Source: Mycobacterium sp. DL99 (lineage in GTDB: Bacteria; Actinomycetota; Actinomycetes; Mycobacteriales; Mycobacteriaceae). Taken from it: DNA of 64,000 bases. Numbering within the stretch: the stretch's first letter is position 1; every line of letters starts with the position of its first letter. A model generated the notes under the pieces. That model was not told where the DNA came from and did not search any database. It was given only the letters and a program-made list of their open reading frames with translations. Positions 36,413 through 46,717 of this stretch are shown piece after piece. Where the stretch lies: assembly GCF_004762045.1 (NCBI RefSeq), contig NZ_SJOM01000007.1, positions 62,001 to 126,000 of the forward strand, read 5' to 3'. Position numbers and translations under genes: made by a program.

Positions 36413-37267
36413 GACGAATTCGGCCAACCGGGCCGCGGCGGGCGGCAGTTCGCGGTCCGCGTTCCAGGTCAGGCCGATCTGGCGTTTGGCCGAACTCTCC
36501 GACAGCGGTATGTACGCGGCGCCCGGTTCGGCCCGTTCGGGCCGCGGCACCGGCACGACGGCCACCCCGAATCCCGCCGCCACCAGCCCTTCCAGGGTCG
36601 GGATCTCCATGGCCTCGAACACCACGGGCGGCGAGATCCCGGCCTCGGCCCACAGCTCATCGGTGAGCTGGCGCAACCCGAAGTCCGGCGCCAGCGCCAC
36701 GAAGGGTTCGGCACCGGCGTCGGCCAGCCGGATCCGGGACCGCCGGGCGAGACGATGCTGACGTGGCACGGCCAGGCACAACCGCTCCATGTACAGCCCC
36801 CGCCAGCGCAAACCCTCCGGGCGAGGTGAGGTGATCGCCAGGTCGGCCTCGCCATTGGCCAGGCGTTCGACGATCTGGTGGGCCGCACCCTGGAACAGCT
36901 CGAACCGCACCAACGGAGCCTCGGCGCGGAACCGTCGCAGCAGATCAGGCACGAACCAGCCGGCCTGCGAATGCAGGAACGCCAGCCGTACCATTCCGGT
37001 ATCGGGATCGCGCAACTCCGCGATTCGCTCAGTGGCCGAACGGATTTCGCCGATGCTGCGACGCGCGTGCTCCAACAGGATGCGACCGTAGGCATTGAGC
37101 CGAAGCCGTCGGTTGACCCGATCGAACAGCGGCACCCCCACCTGCTCCTCGATCCGGGCCAGCGCGCGTGACAGGGTGGGCTGGCTGATGCCGAGTTCGG
37201 CTGCGGCGTCGGTGACATGCTCGGTCTCGGCGAGCACCACGAACCACTGCAGCTCGTCCAGATGCAT
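36386..37267 (-). CDS. LysR-family regulator
   Basis: 293 residues from the ATG of MHLDELQWFVVLAETEHVTD; an upstream extension of the frame is not supported. The LysR helix-turn-helix is AAAELGISQPTLSRALARIE. The effector domain runs from about residue 90 to the end. LysR regulators next to YnfM-like transporters commonly control them. It diverges from the two-component response regulator gene by 55 bp and is followed by the MFS gene on its own strand. Confidence 0.88.
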   Translation of the reverse strand: MHLDELQWFVVLAETEHVTDAAAELGISQPTLSRALARIEEQVGVPLFDRVNRRLRLNAYGRILLEHARRSIGEIRSATERIAELRDPDTGMVRLAFLHSQAGWFVPDLLRRFRAEAPLVRFELFQGAAHQIVERLANGEADLAITSPRPEGLRWRGLYMERLCLAVPRQHRLARRSRIRLADAGAEPFVALAPDFGLRQLTDELWAEAGISPPVVFEAMEIPTLEGLVAAGFGVAVVPVPRPERAEPGAAYIPLSESSAKRQIGLTWNADRELPPAAARLAEFVMHDAHDID

Positions 37268-37322
37268 ACCGCCGACTCTAAACGCGCTGATCACCGACCC
37301 GCGCTGTGCCATGCTGTGGCGC

Positions 37323-37961
37323 ATGGCCGAAAAGGTGCGGGTGGTGGTGGGCGATGACCACCCGATGTTCCGCGAAGGCGTGGTGCGCGCCTTGATCTCC
37401 AGCGGCGAGATCGACGTGGTGGCCGAGGCCGACAACGGCGCCGACGCACTGGAATTGATCAGGACCCATCAGCCACAGGTGGCCCTGCTGGACTACCGGA
37501 TGCCGCAGCTCGACGGGGCCCAGGTGGCCGCCGCGGTGAGCCGCGACGAGCTGCCCACCCGGGTGTTGCTGGTCTCCGCACACGATGAGTCGGCCATCGT
37601 CTACACCGCGCTGCAGCAGGGGGCGGCCGGGTTCCTGTCCAAGGAATCCACCCGCAGTGAGCTGGTGAATGCCGTGTTGTCGTGTGCCAAGGGCCGTGAC
37701 GTGCTCGACCCGAACCTGGCGGCCGGGCTGGCCGGCGAGATCCGTCGTCGCAACGAACCCGATGTCCCGGTGCTCAGCCCGCGGGAACGCGAGGTGCTCG
37801 ACCTGATTGCCAAGGGCCGTTCCATCCCGGCGATGGCCAAGGAGCTGTTCCTGGCCCCGTCGACAGTGAAGACCCACGTGCAACGTCTGTACGAGAAGCT
37901 CGGTGTGAGTGACCGGGGCGCGGCAGTCGCGGAGGCGATGCGCCGCCGGCTGCTGGACTGA
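37323..37961 (+). CDS. NarL/FixJ-family response regulator
   Basis: 212 residues from the ATG of MAEKVRVVVGDDHPMF. The receiver domain has D11/D12, the phosphorylated D57 (ALLDYRMPQLDG) and K107 (FLSKEST). The LuxR-type helix-turn-helix is at about 148-212 (LSPREREVLDLIAKGRSIPA, STVKTHVQRLYEKLGV). It pairs with the histidine kinase starting 1 bp after its stop. Target genes are unknown. No clear ribosome site precedes the ATG, so the transcript may be leaderless. Confidence 0.92.
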   Translation: MAEKVRVVVGDDHPMFREGVVRALISSGEIDVVAEADNGADALELIRTHQPQVALLDYRMPQLDGAQVAAAVSRDELPTRVLLVSAHDESAIVYTALQQGAAGFLSKESTRSELVNAVLSCAKGRDVLDPNLAAGLAGEIRRRNEPDVPVLSPREREVLDLIAKGRSIPAMAKELFLAPSTVKTHVQRLYEKLGVSDRGAAVAEAMRRRLLD

Positions 37962-37962
37962 C

Positions 37963-39129
37963 ATGGCCAGCGGGCGCGTCGTCGAATTCTTCACCACCCA
38001 ACCGGTCCGGGTCTCGGCGCTGCTGCGGCTGCCGCTGATCGGCCTGATCGTGGTGCTGGTCTCGGTATGGGATGTCGACCACTGGTTACCGGTTCTGTAC
38101 GCGGTGATCCTGAGCGTGTACACCGCCGTGGCAGTGCTGTGGCTGGTGGTGGTGTTCCGCGGGCCCATGCCGCCGTGGGCCGAGTGGGCCTCCACCGCGG
38201 TCGACGTGCTGGTGCTCGTCGCCCTCTGCGCGGTGTCGGGCGGTGCCACCGCGGCGCTGCTGCCGGTGTTCTTCCTGTTGCCCATTTCCGTTGCGTTCCA
38301 GGATCGTCCGTGGCTGACCGCGCTGCTCGGTGGCTGCACCGCACTGGGCTACCTGGCGGTGTGGATCCTGTATTCCGAGCGTGACGACAACGTCGGTCTG
38401 CCCGACATCGTCTATATGCACGTGGGATTTCTGGCCTGGTTGGCGGTCGCGTCGGCGGCGTTGTCGTTCGTGCTGGCGCGGCGTTCGGCGCGGGTGCGGA
38501 CGCTGATGGAGGTACGGCGCCAGCTGGTATCGGAGTCCACCCGGGCCGATGACCTGCGCAATGCCGAACTGGCCGAACATCTTCACGACGGGCCGCTGCA
38601 GATCCTGATGGCCGCACGCCTGGAGCTCGACGAGATCCGTGAACGCATCCCTGACCCTGGGCTGGACCGGGTCCATGCCGCCCTGCAGGAGACGGCGGTC
38701 GGCCTGCGCTCCACGGTGACCGCGTTGCATCCCCAGGTTCTGGCGCAGCTGGGGCTCACCCCTGCGGTGCGGGAACTGTTGCGCCAGTACGAGACCCGGC
38801 CAGATATCACGGTGCGGGCGGATCTGCAGGACGTCGGGCACCCCGAAGGTCAGGCCCTGCTGTACCGCGCCGCCCGCGAGCTGCTGGGAAACATCAACAA
38901 ACATGCCGGCGCGAGCACGATTTCGGCCGGCCTCTACCGGTCGGGCGATCGTGTCGTGCTCACCGTGGCCGACGACGGCAAGGGATTCGATCCGTCGACG
39001 GTGGCCCAATCGGTCGCCGAGGGGCACATCGGGCTGGCCTCGCTGCAGGTCCGCATCGAGGCCATGGGTGGTTCGATGGCGATCTCTTCCGAGGCCGGGT
39101 ACGGCACCCAGGTCCGGGTCACGCTGTAG
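37963..39129 (+). CDS. HisKA_3-type sensor histidine kinase
   Basis: 388 residues. Five to six transmembrane helices at about residues 22-170 form the sensor. The dimerisation domain has the phospho-acceptor H208 in AELAEHLHDGPLQI. The ATPase domain has the N box ELLGNINKHAG, G1 VADDGKGFDPS and G2 GHIGLASLQVR. It signals to the NarL-type regulator just upstream. The membrane-embedded sensor with almost no external loop suggests an intramembrane or envelope stimulus. The stop is 6 bp from the convergent LCP gene. Confidence 0.92.
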   Translation: MASGRVVEFFTTQPVRVSALLRLPLIGLIVVLVSVWDVDHWLPVLYAVILSVYTAVAVLWLVVVFRGPMPPWAEWASTAVDVLVLVALCAVSGGATAALLPVFFLLPISVAFQDRPWLTALLGGCTALGYLAVWILYSERDDNVGLPDIVYMHVGFLAWLAVASAALSFVLARRSARVRTLMEVRRQLVSESTRADDLRNAELAEHLHDGPLQILMAARLELDEIRERIPDPGLDRVHAALQETAVGLRSTVTALHPQVLAQLGLTPAVRELLRQYETRPDITVRADLQDVGHPEGQALLYRAARELLGNINKHAGASTISAGLYRSGDRVVLTVADDGKGFDPSTVAQSVAEGHIGLASLQVRIEAMGGSMAISSEAGYGTQVRVTL

Positions 39130-39135
39130 CCGCGG

Positions 39136-40758
39136 CTATTTGACGCAGGGAATGCCGGAGACCTTCATCTGGCTCAGGTCGGTCGGAGCAGCGGACTTGG
39201 TGCCGGAAGCGGTCGCGGCCACGGTGGTCACCGGCGTACTGGCGGTGGTTTCCTCCGCCGCCTCGTCGGACGAGCCCCACGTCGAATCCGCCTCAGATTC
39301 CGAGGAACTCGCCGAGGACGAGTCGTCCGATCCGGTCATGTAGTCCTCACCGGGAAAATCGGTACCCAGCGTCAGCTGTACCGTCCCGGCGGTCACCTCG
39401 GAGGACGGGGTGGCGATCACCTTCAGCTCGTCGGCCAGCGACTGGGCGGCGGCCTCGGCGCCGGTCCCGTAGTCGATGGTGGTGACGGCGGCCAGAGATT
39501 CCGCATCGCCGATCTGACCGGGGGTGAATCCATTTGCGGAGAAAGTGGTCTCGAGCTGTGCGGCCAGTCCGGAGTAGGTGGAGGCGTTGACGACGTCGAG
39601 CACCGCGCCGTGGCCTTCGAGTACGTGCGCCGGTGCTGCGGGGGCGTCGGTGGTGCCCCCAGGTTGGGCGACCAGGTCACGCACGATGGCCCGGATGGCG
39701 TGGATGTCGACGATGTTGATGTCCTCACCCAGCGAGTTCTGGCCGAACTCCTTGATGGGCAGGGTGTAGAGGGTGGGCGGCGCACCGGTCAGTGCCGACG
39801 CCCGACTGGCGAATTTGGCCAGATCGAACCCGGAATCCAGCGCGACGTTCTGCTTGGTGACGTTGAGGAGATCGCGCAGCATCGTGGGACTCGACAGGGC
39901 GCCGCTCTTGCCCAGGGCCGATACGAGTGCGGCGATGAAGGCCTGCTGGCGTCGGGTGCGGTCGAGGTCGGTGAAGTTCTCGTCATTGATGTCGCGGCGC
40001 TGACGCACGAAGGCCATCGCCTGCGCGGCGTCGATCTGCTGCACGCCCCTGCGGAAGTCGGCGCCGGAGTACGGATCCGCGGTGTCGGCGTTGAGGCACA
40101 CCGTGATCGGCGCCACAGCCTTGGCGATCTGGAAGAACGCGCCGAGGGTGACCTCCACGAAATGGTCGATCGGGATTCCGAGGAGATTGCGTACGGTGGC
40201 GATCTGGGCCCGGCGCCCGGCCTCACGGGCCTGCTGCTCATTCGCCGACGGATCTTCGGACGAGGACTCCAGCGACTCCATCTCGCGCTGATAGGCCCAA
40301 CCGTAGGCCTGCTTGACCTTGCCCTTGCACGGGTCGACGTCGCAGCCGGCCAACTCGACGTAGTCGTCGCGGGGGATGGAGAACGCGGTCGGCGGGCCGC
40401 CGTTGCCGGGCAGGTGCACCACGATCAGCACGTTGGCGTTGTAGCCGCCGACGGTCTCGTCACCGGCGTGCAGTGCCTCGTAGACGTCCTGCGGCAGCGG
40501 GTTGCCGTGCTGATCCAGCCTGCTGTCCAGCCCCATGATCAGGATGTTCTCGGTGTCCCCGGAAGAGACGGGGCCGCCTTCCAGCGCGTTGGACGTGGTG
40601 ATGCCGTCCAGCGCGCCGTGGTAGGACACCCAGCCGGCACCGGTTCCGGCCAGCACTGTTGCCGCTATCAGGCCGACGGACACCCGACGGGCAGCCCGCA
40701 CGCCGCGGCGCGGCATACGGTGCCGGGGGGCGCTGGCGGAGTGGGCGGGTGCGTTCAT
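39136..40758 (-). CDS. LytR-CpsA-Psr (LCP) family cell-wall ligase
   Basis: 540 residues from the ATG of MNAPAHSASAPRHRMPRRG; ATG codons 12 and 42 bases upstream are alternatives. A basic cytosolic segment is followed by one transmembrane helix (about residues 25-45), then the LCP catalytic domain (ENILIMGLDSRLD, AFSIPRDDYVEL, GIPIDHFVEV, VRQRRDINDENFTDLDRTRR) and a C-terminal LytR_C domain (residues about 375-460). A Ser/Glu/Asp/Thr-rich tail closes the protein. LCP enzymes in mycobacteria attach arabinogalactan to peptidoglycan. Confidence 0.9.
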   Translation of the reverse strand: MNAPAHSASAPRHRMPRRGVRAARRVSVGLIAATVLAGTGAGWVSYHGALDGITTSNALEGGPVSSGDTENILIMGLDSRLDQHGNPLPQDVYEALHAGDETVGGYNANVLIVVHLPGNGGPPTAFSIPRDDYVELAGCDVDPCKGKVKQAYGWAYQREMESLESSSEDPSANEQQAREAGRRAQIATVRNLLGIPIDHFVEVTLGAFFQIAKAVAPITVCLNADTADPYSGADFRRGVQQIDAAQAMAFVRQRRDINDENFTDLDRTRRQQAFIAALVSALGKSGALSSPTMLRDLLNVTKQNVALDSGFDLAKFASRASALTGAPPTLYTLPIKEFGQNSLGEDINIVDIHAIRAIVRDLVAQPGGTTDAPAAPAHVLEGHGAVLDVVNASTYSGLAAQLETTFSANGFTPGQIGDAESLAAVTTIDYGTGAEAAAQSLADELKVIATPSSEVTAGTVQLTLGTDFPGEDYMTGSDDSSSASSSESEADSTWGSSDEAAEETTASTPVTTVAATASGTKSAAPTDLSQMKVSGIPCVK

Positions 40759-40850
40759 GGCACCTGCCATTATGGGGCCGTTCGCTGAGACTCCGTTCAC
40801 CGGGGAAAACGGCTGGTGAACACCGGGGCCTCGGCATTAGCGTGCGGAGG

Positions 40851-41765
40851 ATGAAATTGCGCATCGCGGTGGGCGTGCTCGTGCTGGCCGTGGTGGCGTT
40901 GCTGCTGAACGAACTGGTCGTGACCAGAACGCATCGCCAGGCCGAGCCTTTCGCCGGCGGACATGTGCTGGAGCTCGACGGCCCCGATCTCAACGTGCGG
41001 GAGTACGGGCCGCCGGGGGAGCGTGCGGTGGTGTTGCTGCACGGGTATTCGGCTTCCATCGAGTGGTGGGAACGGGTGGCCCCGCAGCTGGCCCGCGATC
41101 AGCGGGTGATCGCCATCGATCTGGTCGGCCACGGCGGCTCGGAGGCGCCCAGCGCCGGCAGTGTGTATCGCTCGGACGAGCAGGCCAAGGCGGTTCACAA
41201 TGCACTGGTGCAGCTCGGCGTACAGCATGCGGTGCTGATCGGGCATTCGATGGGTGGCGCGGTTTCGGCCGAACTGGCCCGGCAGTATCCGGATCAGGTG
41301 GAGCGCGTGGTGGTGTCCGATACCCCTGCGGCTGACGATCTGGTCGCCATGCCGCTGCTCGGAAAGATGGTGTGCTGGCCGGTGGTCGGCCCGGCGCTGG
41401 ACCGGTTCCGGACAGTCGATGCCATCACCGAGAGCTCCCTGCAGACCGGATTCGCCGCGGACTACCCGGTGCCGGACTTCGCGTACCGCTCGTTGAAGCG
41501 CCTCACCTACGCCGGGGTGTGCGACTCCACCGAGGGACCGCACCCGGTGGTGGAAACGCTTGCCGCACTGCACAAGCCGGTGCTGGTGCTGTGGGGCGAC
41601 CAGGACGTGCTGACCCCGACGGCTCCCAACGTCGAGCGTTACACCGCGGCCGGGCTGACGCCGGTGGTGATCAAAGGTTCCGGACACAGTCCGATGGTCG
41701 AACAGCCAGATCAGTTCCTGGCTACGGTGACGGAGTTCCTCAAGAGCCCAGTCCCCGCGAGATGA
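40851..41765 (+). CDS. Membrane-anchored alpha/beta hydrolase
   Basis: 304 residues. The ATG directly follows a GCGGAGG site. N-terminal signal-anchor helix (residues about 5-22). The fold shows VVLLHGYSASIEWWERVAP, DLVGHGGSEAP, the nucleophile elbow GHSMGGAVSAELA and the catalytic His in GSGHSPMVEQP, with the acid in WGDQDVLTP. A lipase, esterase or peroxidase-like activity facing the periplasm is likely; the substrate is unknown. The last 26 bases overlap the convergent acyl-CoA dehydrogenase. Confidence 0.88.
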   Translation: MKLRIAVGVLVLAVVALLLNELVVTRTHRQAEPFAGGHVLELDGPDLNVREYGPPGERAVVLLHGYSASIEWWERVAPQLARDQRVIAIDLVGHGGSEAPSAGSVYRSDEQAKAVHNALVQLGVQHAVLIGHSMGGAVSAELARQYPDQVERVVVSDTPAADDLVAMPLLGKMVCWPVVGPALDRFRTVDAITESSLQTGFAADYPVPDFAYRSLKRLTYAGVCDSTEGPHPVVETLAALHKPVLVLWGDQDVLTPTAPNVERYTAAGLTPVVIKGSGHSPMVEQPDQFLATVTEFLKSPVPAR

Positions 41766-42879
41766 CCAGGCGCTGAATCTGGTTGGTGCCCTCGAAGATC
41801 TGGGTGATCTTGGCTTCGCGCATGTACCGCTCGACCCGGAAATCGCGGGTGTAGCCGACACCGCCGAACACCTGCACGGCATCGGTGGTGACCTTCATGG
41901 CGGCGTCGGTGGCGATCAGCTTGGCGACGCTGGCCTGGGTGGAGTAGGGCAATCCGAGGTCGCGACGCCGCGCCGCATCCAGATAGGTGGCCCGCGCGCT
42001 GACCACTGCGGCCGCCATGTCGGCCAGCAGGAACCCGAGGCCCTGGTGGTCGATGATCTTGCGGCCGAAGGTGGTTCGCTCATTGGCGTACCGGACGGCC
42101 TCGTCCAGGGCGGCCTGGGCGATACCGACCGCGACGGCGGCGATGCCGAGCCGGCCGGAGTCCAGCGCGGAGAAGGCGATCGAAAGACCTTGTCCCTCTT
42201 CCCCGATCAGCCGGTCGGCGTCGATGCGGGCATTGTCGTAGAACGCCGAGGTGGTGGGCACCGCGTGCAGACCCATCTTCTCCTCGGGTTTGCCGAAGCT
42301 CAGCCCCTCGAGATCGGCGGGGACCAGGAAGCACGAGATGCCCTTGCTGCCCTCACCGGTGCGGGCGAACAGGGTGTAGAAATCGGCCTTCCCGCCGTGG
42401 GTGATCCACGCCTTGGAGCCGTTGAGTACATAGGCGTCGCCGTCCCGGATGGCCTTACAGCTCAGCGCGGCGGCGTCGGAGCCGGCCTGCGGTTCGGACA
42501 GGCTGTAGGCACCGATCTGCTCGCCGGAGAGCATGCCGGGTAGCCAGCGCTTCTTCTGCTCCTCGCTGCCGTAGGCCAGCAGCGGGTGCGAGGACAGGCT
42601 GTGCACGCTGACCGCGACGCCGACGGCGGCCCAGCGCGCGGCGATCTCCTCGAGGACCTGCAGGTAGACCTCGTACGGCTGGCCTCCGCCACCCCACTGC
42701 TCGGGCTGGGGCAGGCTCAGCAGCCCCGCCGCGCCGAGTTGGGCGAAGACGCCCTCGGGGTAGGTCTCGGCTTTCTCGTGCTCGTCGACGATCGGATCGA
42801 GCACCTTGTCAGCGACATCGCGGGTCAGTGCGATGAGCTCACGAGCTTCGTCAGAGGGCAGGAGGCGGTCAACCGGCAT
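41740..42879 (-). CDS. Acyl-CoA dehydrogenase
   Basis: 379 residues from the ATG of MPVDRLLPSDEARELIAL. FAD-binding block IGAYSLSEPQAGSDAAALSC and YVLNGSKAWITHGGKADFYT; the C-terminal domain carries the catalytic Glu in IFEGTNQIQRLVISR. Close to short-chain acyl-CoA dehydrogenases used in fatty acid beta-oxidation. The longer frame upstream has no ribosome support and would run toward the next gene. The 3' end overlaps the hydrolase gene. Confidence 0.9.
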   Translation of the reverse strand: MPVDRLLPSDEARELIALTRDVADKVLDPIVDEHEKAETYPEGVFAQLGAAGLLSLPQPEQWGGGGQPYEVYLQVLEEIAARWAAVGVAVSVHSLSSHPLLAYGSEEQKKRWLPGMLSGEQIGAYSLSEPQAGSDAAALSCKAIRDGDAYVLNGSKAWITHGGKADFYTLFARTGEGSKGISCFLVPADLEGLSFGKPEEKMGLHAVPTTSAFYDNARIDADRLIGEEGQGLSIAFSALDSGRLGIAAVAVGIAQAALDEAVRYANERTTFGRKIIDHQGLGFLLADMAAAVVSARATYLDAARRRDLGLPYSTQASVAKLIATDAAMKVTTDAVQVFGGVGYTRDFRVERYMREAKITQIFEGTNQIQRLVISRGLGS

Positions 42880-42935
42880 AGTTGCACATCCTAGTTTCTC
42901 CGCGAGCCGGGGCGACGAGCCCGGATTCGGTCCGG

Positions 42936-44573
42936 TTAAAGCCAGCGGAAAATCCCGTCGTATGTGGAGAACAGTCCGCTGCCTGCCCACAATGACAGCG
43001 CCAAGTTGGAAACGCCGGACTTCCGCCACACCTCTTGTCCCGTTGTCCCGTCAATCGCCACAACTTCGTCGTTGTGTTCGGTGTAGGTGCCGAACAGCAT
43101 GCGTTGACCGTCGGACCCGAGGAACTTGAAGTACGTGCCCATGCTGAGCTCCGTCGGTGCCTCCACAAACGGGTTGTCACTGTCGGTCTCACACGTCTGG
43201 ACCTTCACACGCACGACACTGTCATCACGCAGGATGATGAAACACGTGGTTCCGTTGCCGTATGCCGCGATGCTGCGGGTTCCGTTCTGACCAACGTGCC
43301 GGGTCCACAAGGCGCGGCCGGATGCCGGGTCGAAGGCACGCAGGTCGCCGCTGGCCTCGTTGTAGGCCAATGGGTAGTAGAGGCCCGATGATCCGGAGGT
43401 TTGCAGATTCAGGCCGACCGACCAGCGGTGACCGTTGGTTCCGAACCCTTCGACAAACGTGAAGCCCTCACTCGGAACGGATGCGGTCTTGGTACCCCCG
43501 AAATCATAGAAATCGAACGTCTGTCCGTCTGACAACGCAAACCCCGATGCGAAAGCTGCGCTTCCGAGTGCGCTCGTACTTTGGAGGATGGGGTTTCCGG
43601 TGTTGGCATCGAGAACTCGGCCGTCCAGGGCTACGACGATGCCCTGATCGCCGTAAACTGCCACATTCTGGTGACCGGTCGACCTCGGATCCACTTGCTT
43701 GTCGGGGGTACGCCAACCCACCGAGCCGTCCGCTCGGTAGCCCACCACCTCATCTTCGAGCACGACGACGAACCCGTCGCCGGCGCTGTACATACCCCGG
43801 ATCTCGCCCCAGTAGGTCCCGGGCACCTTCGTGCTGTTCTTCTCGGCACCCGTCGCCGTATCGAAAAACACGAGCACGATGCCTCTGTCAGTGGATTGCA
43901 CACCGTCACTGAAGGCACACCCGATGGTCGTGGCCGCCCGGTCAATCACGCATTTCGAGAACATGTTGTCGAGGCTGTGGCCCGCCAGGCTGGCCGGCAT
44001 CGTCGGCTTCGGCCAGCGCGGCGCGCCGTTCCCGGCGTCCACCGCGAGCACACCTTTGTTCTGTTGGTAGTTGTCAACACTGACCACGACGGTGTAGGCA
44101 TCGCCGCCCAAAATGTGGTTGGAAAGGCTGTCCGGGCGATAGCTCCAGCGTGGTTTGTCGAGTGGCTTTTCGAGCGAGGGCACCAGCTGATCGCGTGGTG
44201 GTCGCAGTGCACCCAACGGCGGCACGGACGTCGGCAGCGGCGACGCCGTGGCCGGGCTGGTTGCGTCACGGGTATTCAGATGCCACAGCAAGGCTCCGGT
44301 GCCCAGTGCCGTGACGACCACGGCAGCCACCACTGTGATCACCAGCCACCGTTTGTTGCGGCGCGGCGGCTCCGGCATGGGAGCGCCCTGCCCGTATCCC
44401 GCCTGAATCACCGGAGGCTGCCAGTCACCTGCCCCGAACGGACTGGGGGCCGACGGTGGCAGGCCTGCGTGCTGGAACGGGTCGGGGTTCGCCGGCGTAG
44501 GCATTCCCTGGAACGGGTCCGGGGCCGAATACGGTCCGGACGGCGGCGGAAATCCCGCGGGCGGGTAGGTCAT
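42936..44573 (-). CDS. Membrane-anchored PQQ-like beta-propeller protein
   Basis: 545 residues. A Pro-rich cytosolic N-terminus of about 70 residues, basic stretch RRNKR, one transmembrane helix (about 75-97), then an extracytoplasmic domain with repeated YxxDGxxxW / DxxTGxxxW motifs typical of PQQ/WD-like propellers (LAVDAGNGAPRWPKP, LRAFDPASGRALWTRHV, VVAIDGTTGQEVWRKSG). No PQQ-dependent catalytic residues are evident, so it is probably a binding or scaffold protein. Good ribosome site GGAGGGGTTC. Mycobacteria have several such proteins of unknown role. Confidence 0.78.
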   Translation of the reverse strand: MTYPPAGFPPPSGPYSAPDPFQGMPTPANPDPFQHAGLPPSAPSPFGAGDWQPPVIQAGYGQGAPMPEPPRRNKRWLVITVVAAVVVTALGTGALLWHLNTRDATSPATASPLPTSVPPLGALRPPRDQLVPSLEKPLDKPRWSYRPDSLSNHILGGDAYTVVVSVDNYQQNKGVLAVDAGNGAPRWPKPTMPASLAGHSLDNMFSKCVIDRAATTIGCAFSDGVQSTDRGIVLVFFDTATGAEKNSTKVPGTYWGEIRGMYSAGDGFVVVLEDEVVGYRADGSVGWRTPDKQVDPRSTGHQNVAVYGDQGIVVALDGRVLDANTGNPILQSTSALGSAAFASGFALSDGQTFDFYDFGGTKTASVPSEGFTFVEGFGTNGHRWSVGLNLQTSGSSGLYYPLAYNEASGDLRAFDPASGRALWTRHVGQNGTRSIAAYGNGTTCFIILRDDSVVRVKVQTCETDSDNPFVEAPTELSMGTYFKFLGSDGQRMLFGTYTEHNDEVVAIDGTTGQEVWRKSGVSNLALSLWAGSGLFSTYDGIFRWL

Positions 44574-44725
44574 TGAACCCCTCCATCAATCACCAGGCCA
44601 GCAATCTCAATCACCCTATAAGAGCGTGATCGCGGGCCGGCGACCCAATTTGCGGGAGAAGAAGTGGGTGGTACGCCCGTTCGACACGGTGCCCCTCGAG
44701 GGACAGTGCCGAGGGCGGGAGGCGG

Positions 44726-45109
44726 TCAGCGCATCCGCGCGATGATCTGAATCTCGACCAGCGCACCCGGCACGGCCAGCTCGGTGACGCCGACCGCGGT
44801 CCAGGCCGGGTACGGCGCGGTCACGAACTCGTCTTTGACCTCGCCGAATACCTGCACGTGTTGTTGCAGGCCGACGTGGTAGCTGGTGATGTCGGTGACG
44901 TCGGCGAAGGTCAGCCCGGCCTCGGCGAGCAGCCCGCGCAGGTTCTCGAAGGCCTGGGTGAACTGTGCCCGGGGCTCCTCGGCAACGCTCATGTCGGGGT
45001 GGATCCCGATCATCCCCGAACAGCGCAGGTGATCGCCGTCGATGGCCGCGGGCGCGAAGTGGTGGGCATCGCACATCGGCTGCATCCACTGCGGGACAAC
45101 TATTTTCAT
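44726..45109 (-). CDS. RidA/YjgF-family protein
   Basis: 127 residues. RidA proteins deaminate reactive enamine/imine intermediates. The pattern DHLRCSGMIGIHPDMSVAEE, QFTQAFENLRGLLAEAGLTF, DVTDITSYHVG and the family end YPAWTAVGVTELAVPGALVE are clear. The usual C-terminal Arg that binds the carboxylate is replaced in context by GALVEIQIIA, where typical RidA proteins have A-R-P..A-L-VEI, so a relaxed substrate range is possible. A large hairpin separates it from pntB. Confidence 0.87.
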   Translation of the reverse strand: MKIVVPQWMQPMCDAHHFAPAAIDGDHLRCSGMIGIHPDMSVAEEPRAQFTQAFENLRGLLAEAGLTFADVTDITSYHVGLQQHVQVFGEVKDEFVTAPYPAWTAVGVTELAVPGALVEIQIIARMR

Positions 45110-45151
45110 GCTTGGCTCCTGGTTCAGCGCAGCTTAGCCGCACCTTGTCCC

Positions 45152-45211
45152 GCGAGCAGACACAAAACTGCCCCTTCTCCGAGGAAAAGGGGCAGTTCTG
45201 TGTCTGCTCGC
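45152..45211. terminator. 25-bp-stem hairpin downstream of pntB
   Basis: Arms at 45152-45176 and 45187-45211 pair over 25 bp with one mismatch around a 10-base loop (outer core GCGAGCAGACACA, inner core ACTGCCCCTT). It stands 23 bp after the pntB stop and 43 bp before ridA. There is no T tract. It may terminate the pnt transcript or be a dispersed palindromic repeat. Confidence 0.7.
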
Positions 45212-45233
45212 CGGAGAAATCCGGCGGAAGAAA

Positions 45234-46682
<1,449 letters not shown>

Positions 46683-46717
46683 GAATCCGTTCCAAAGGTT
46701 TCTGAGGTTCGCAGGCT

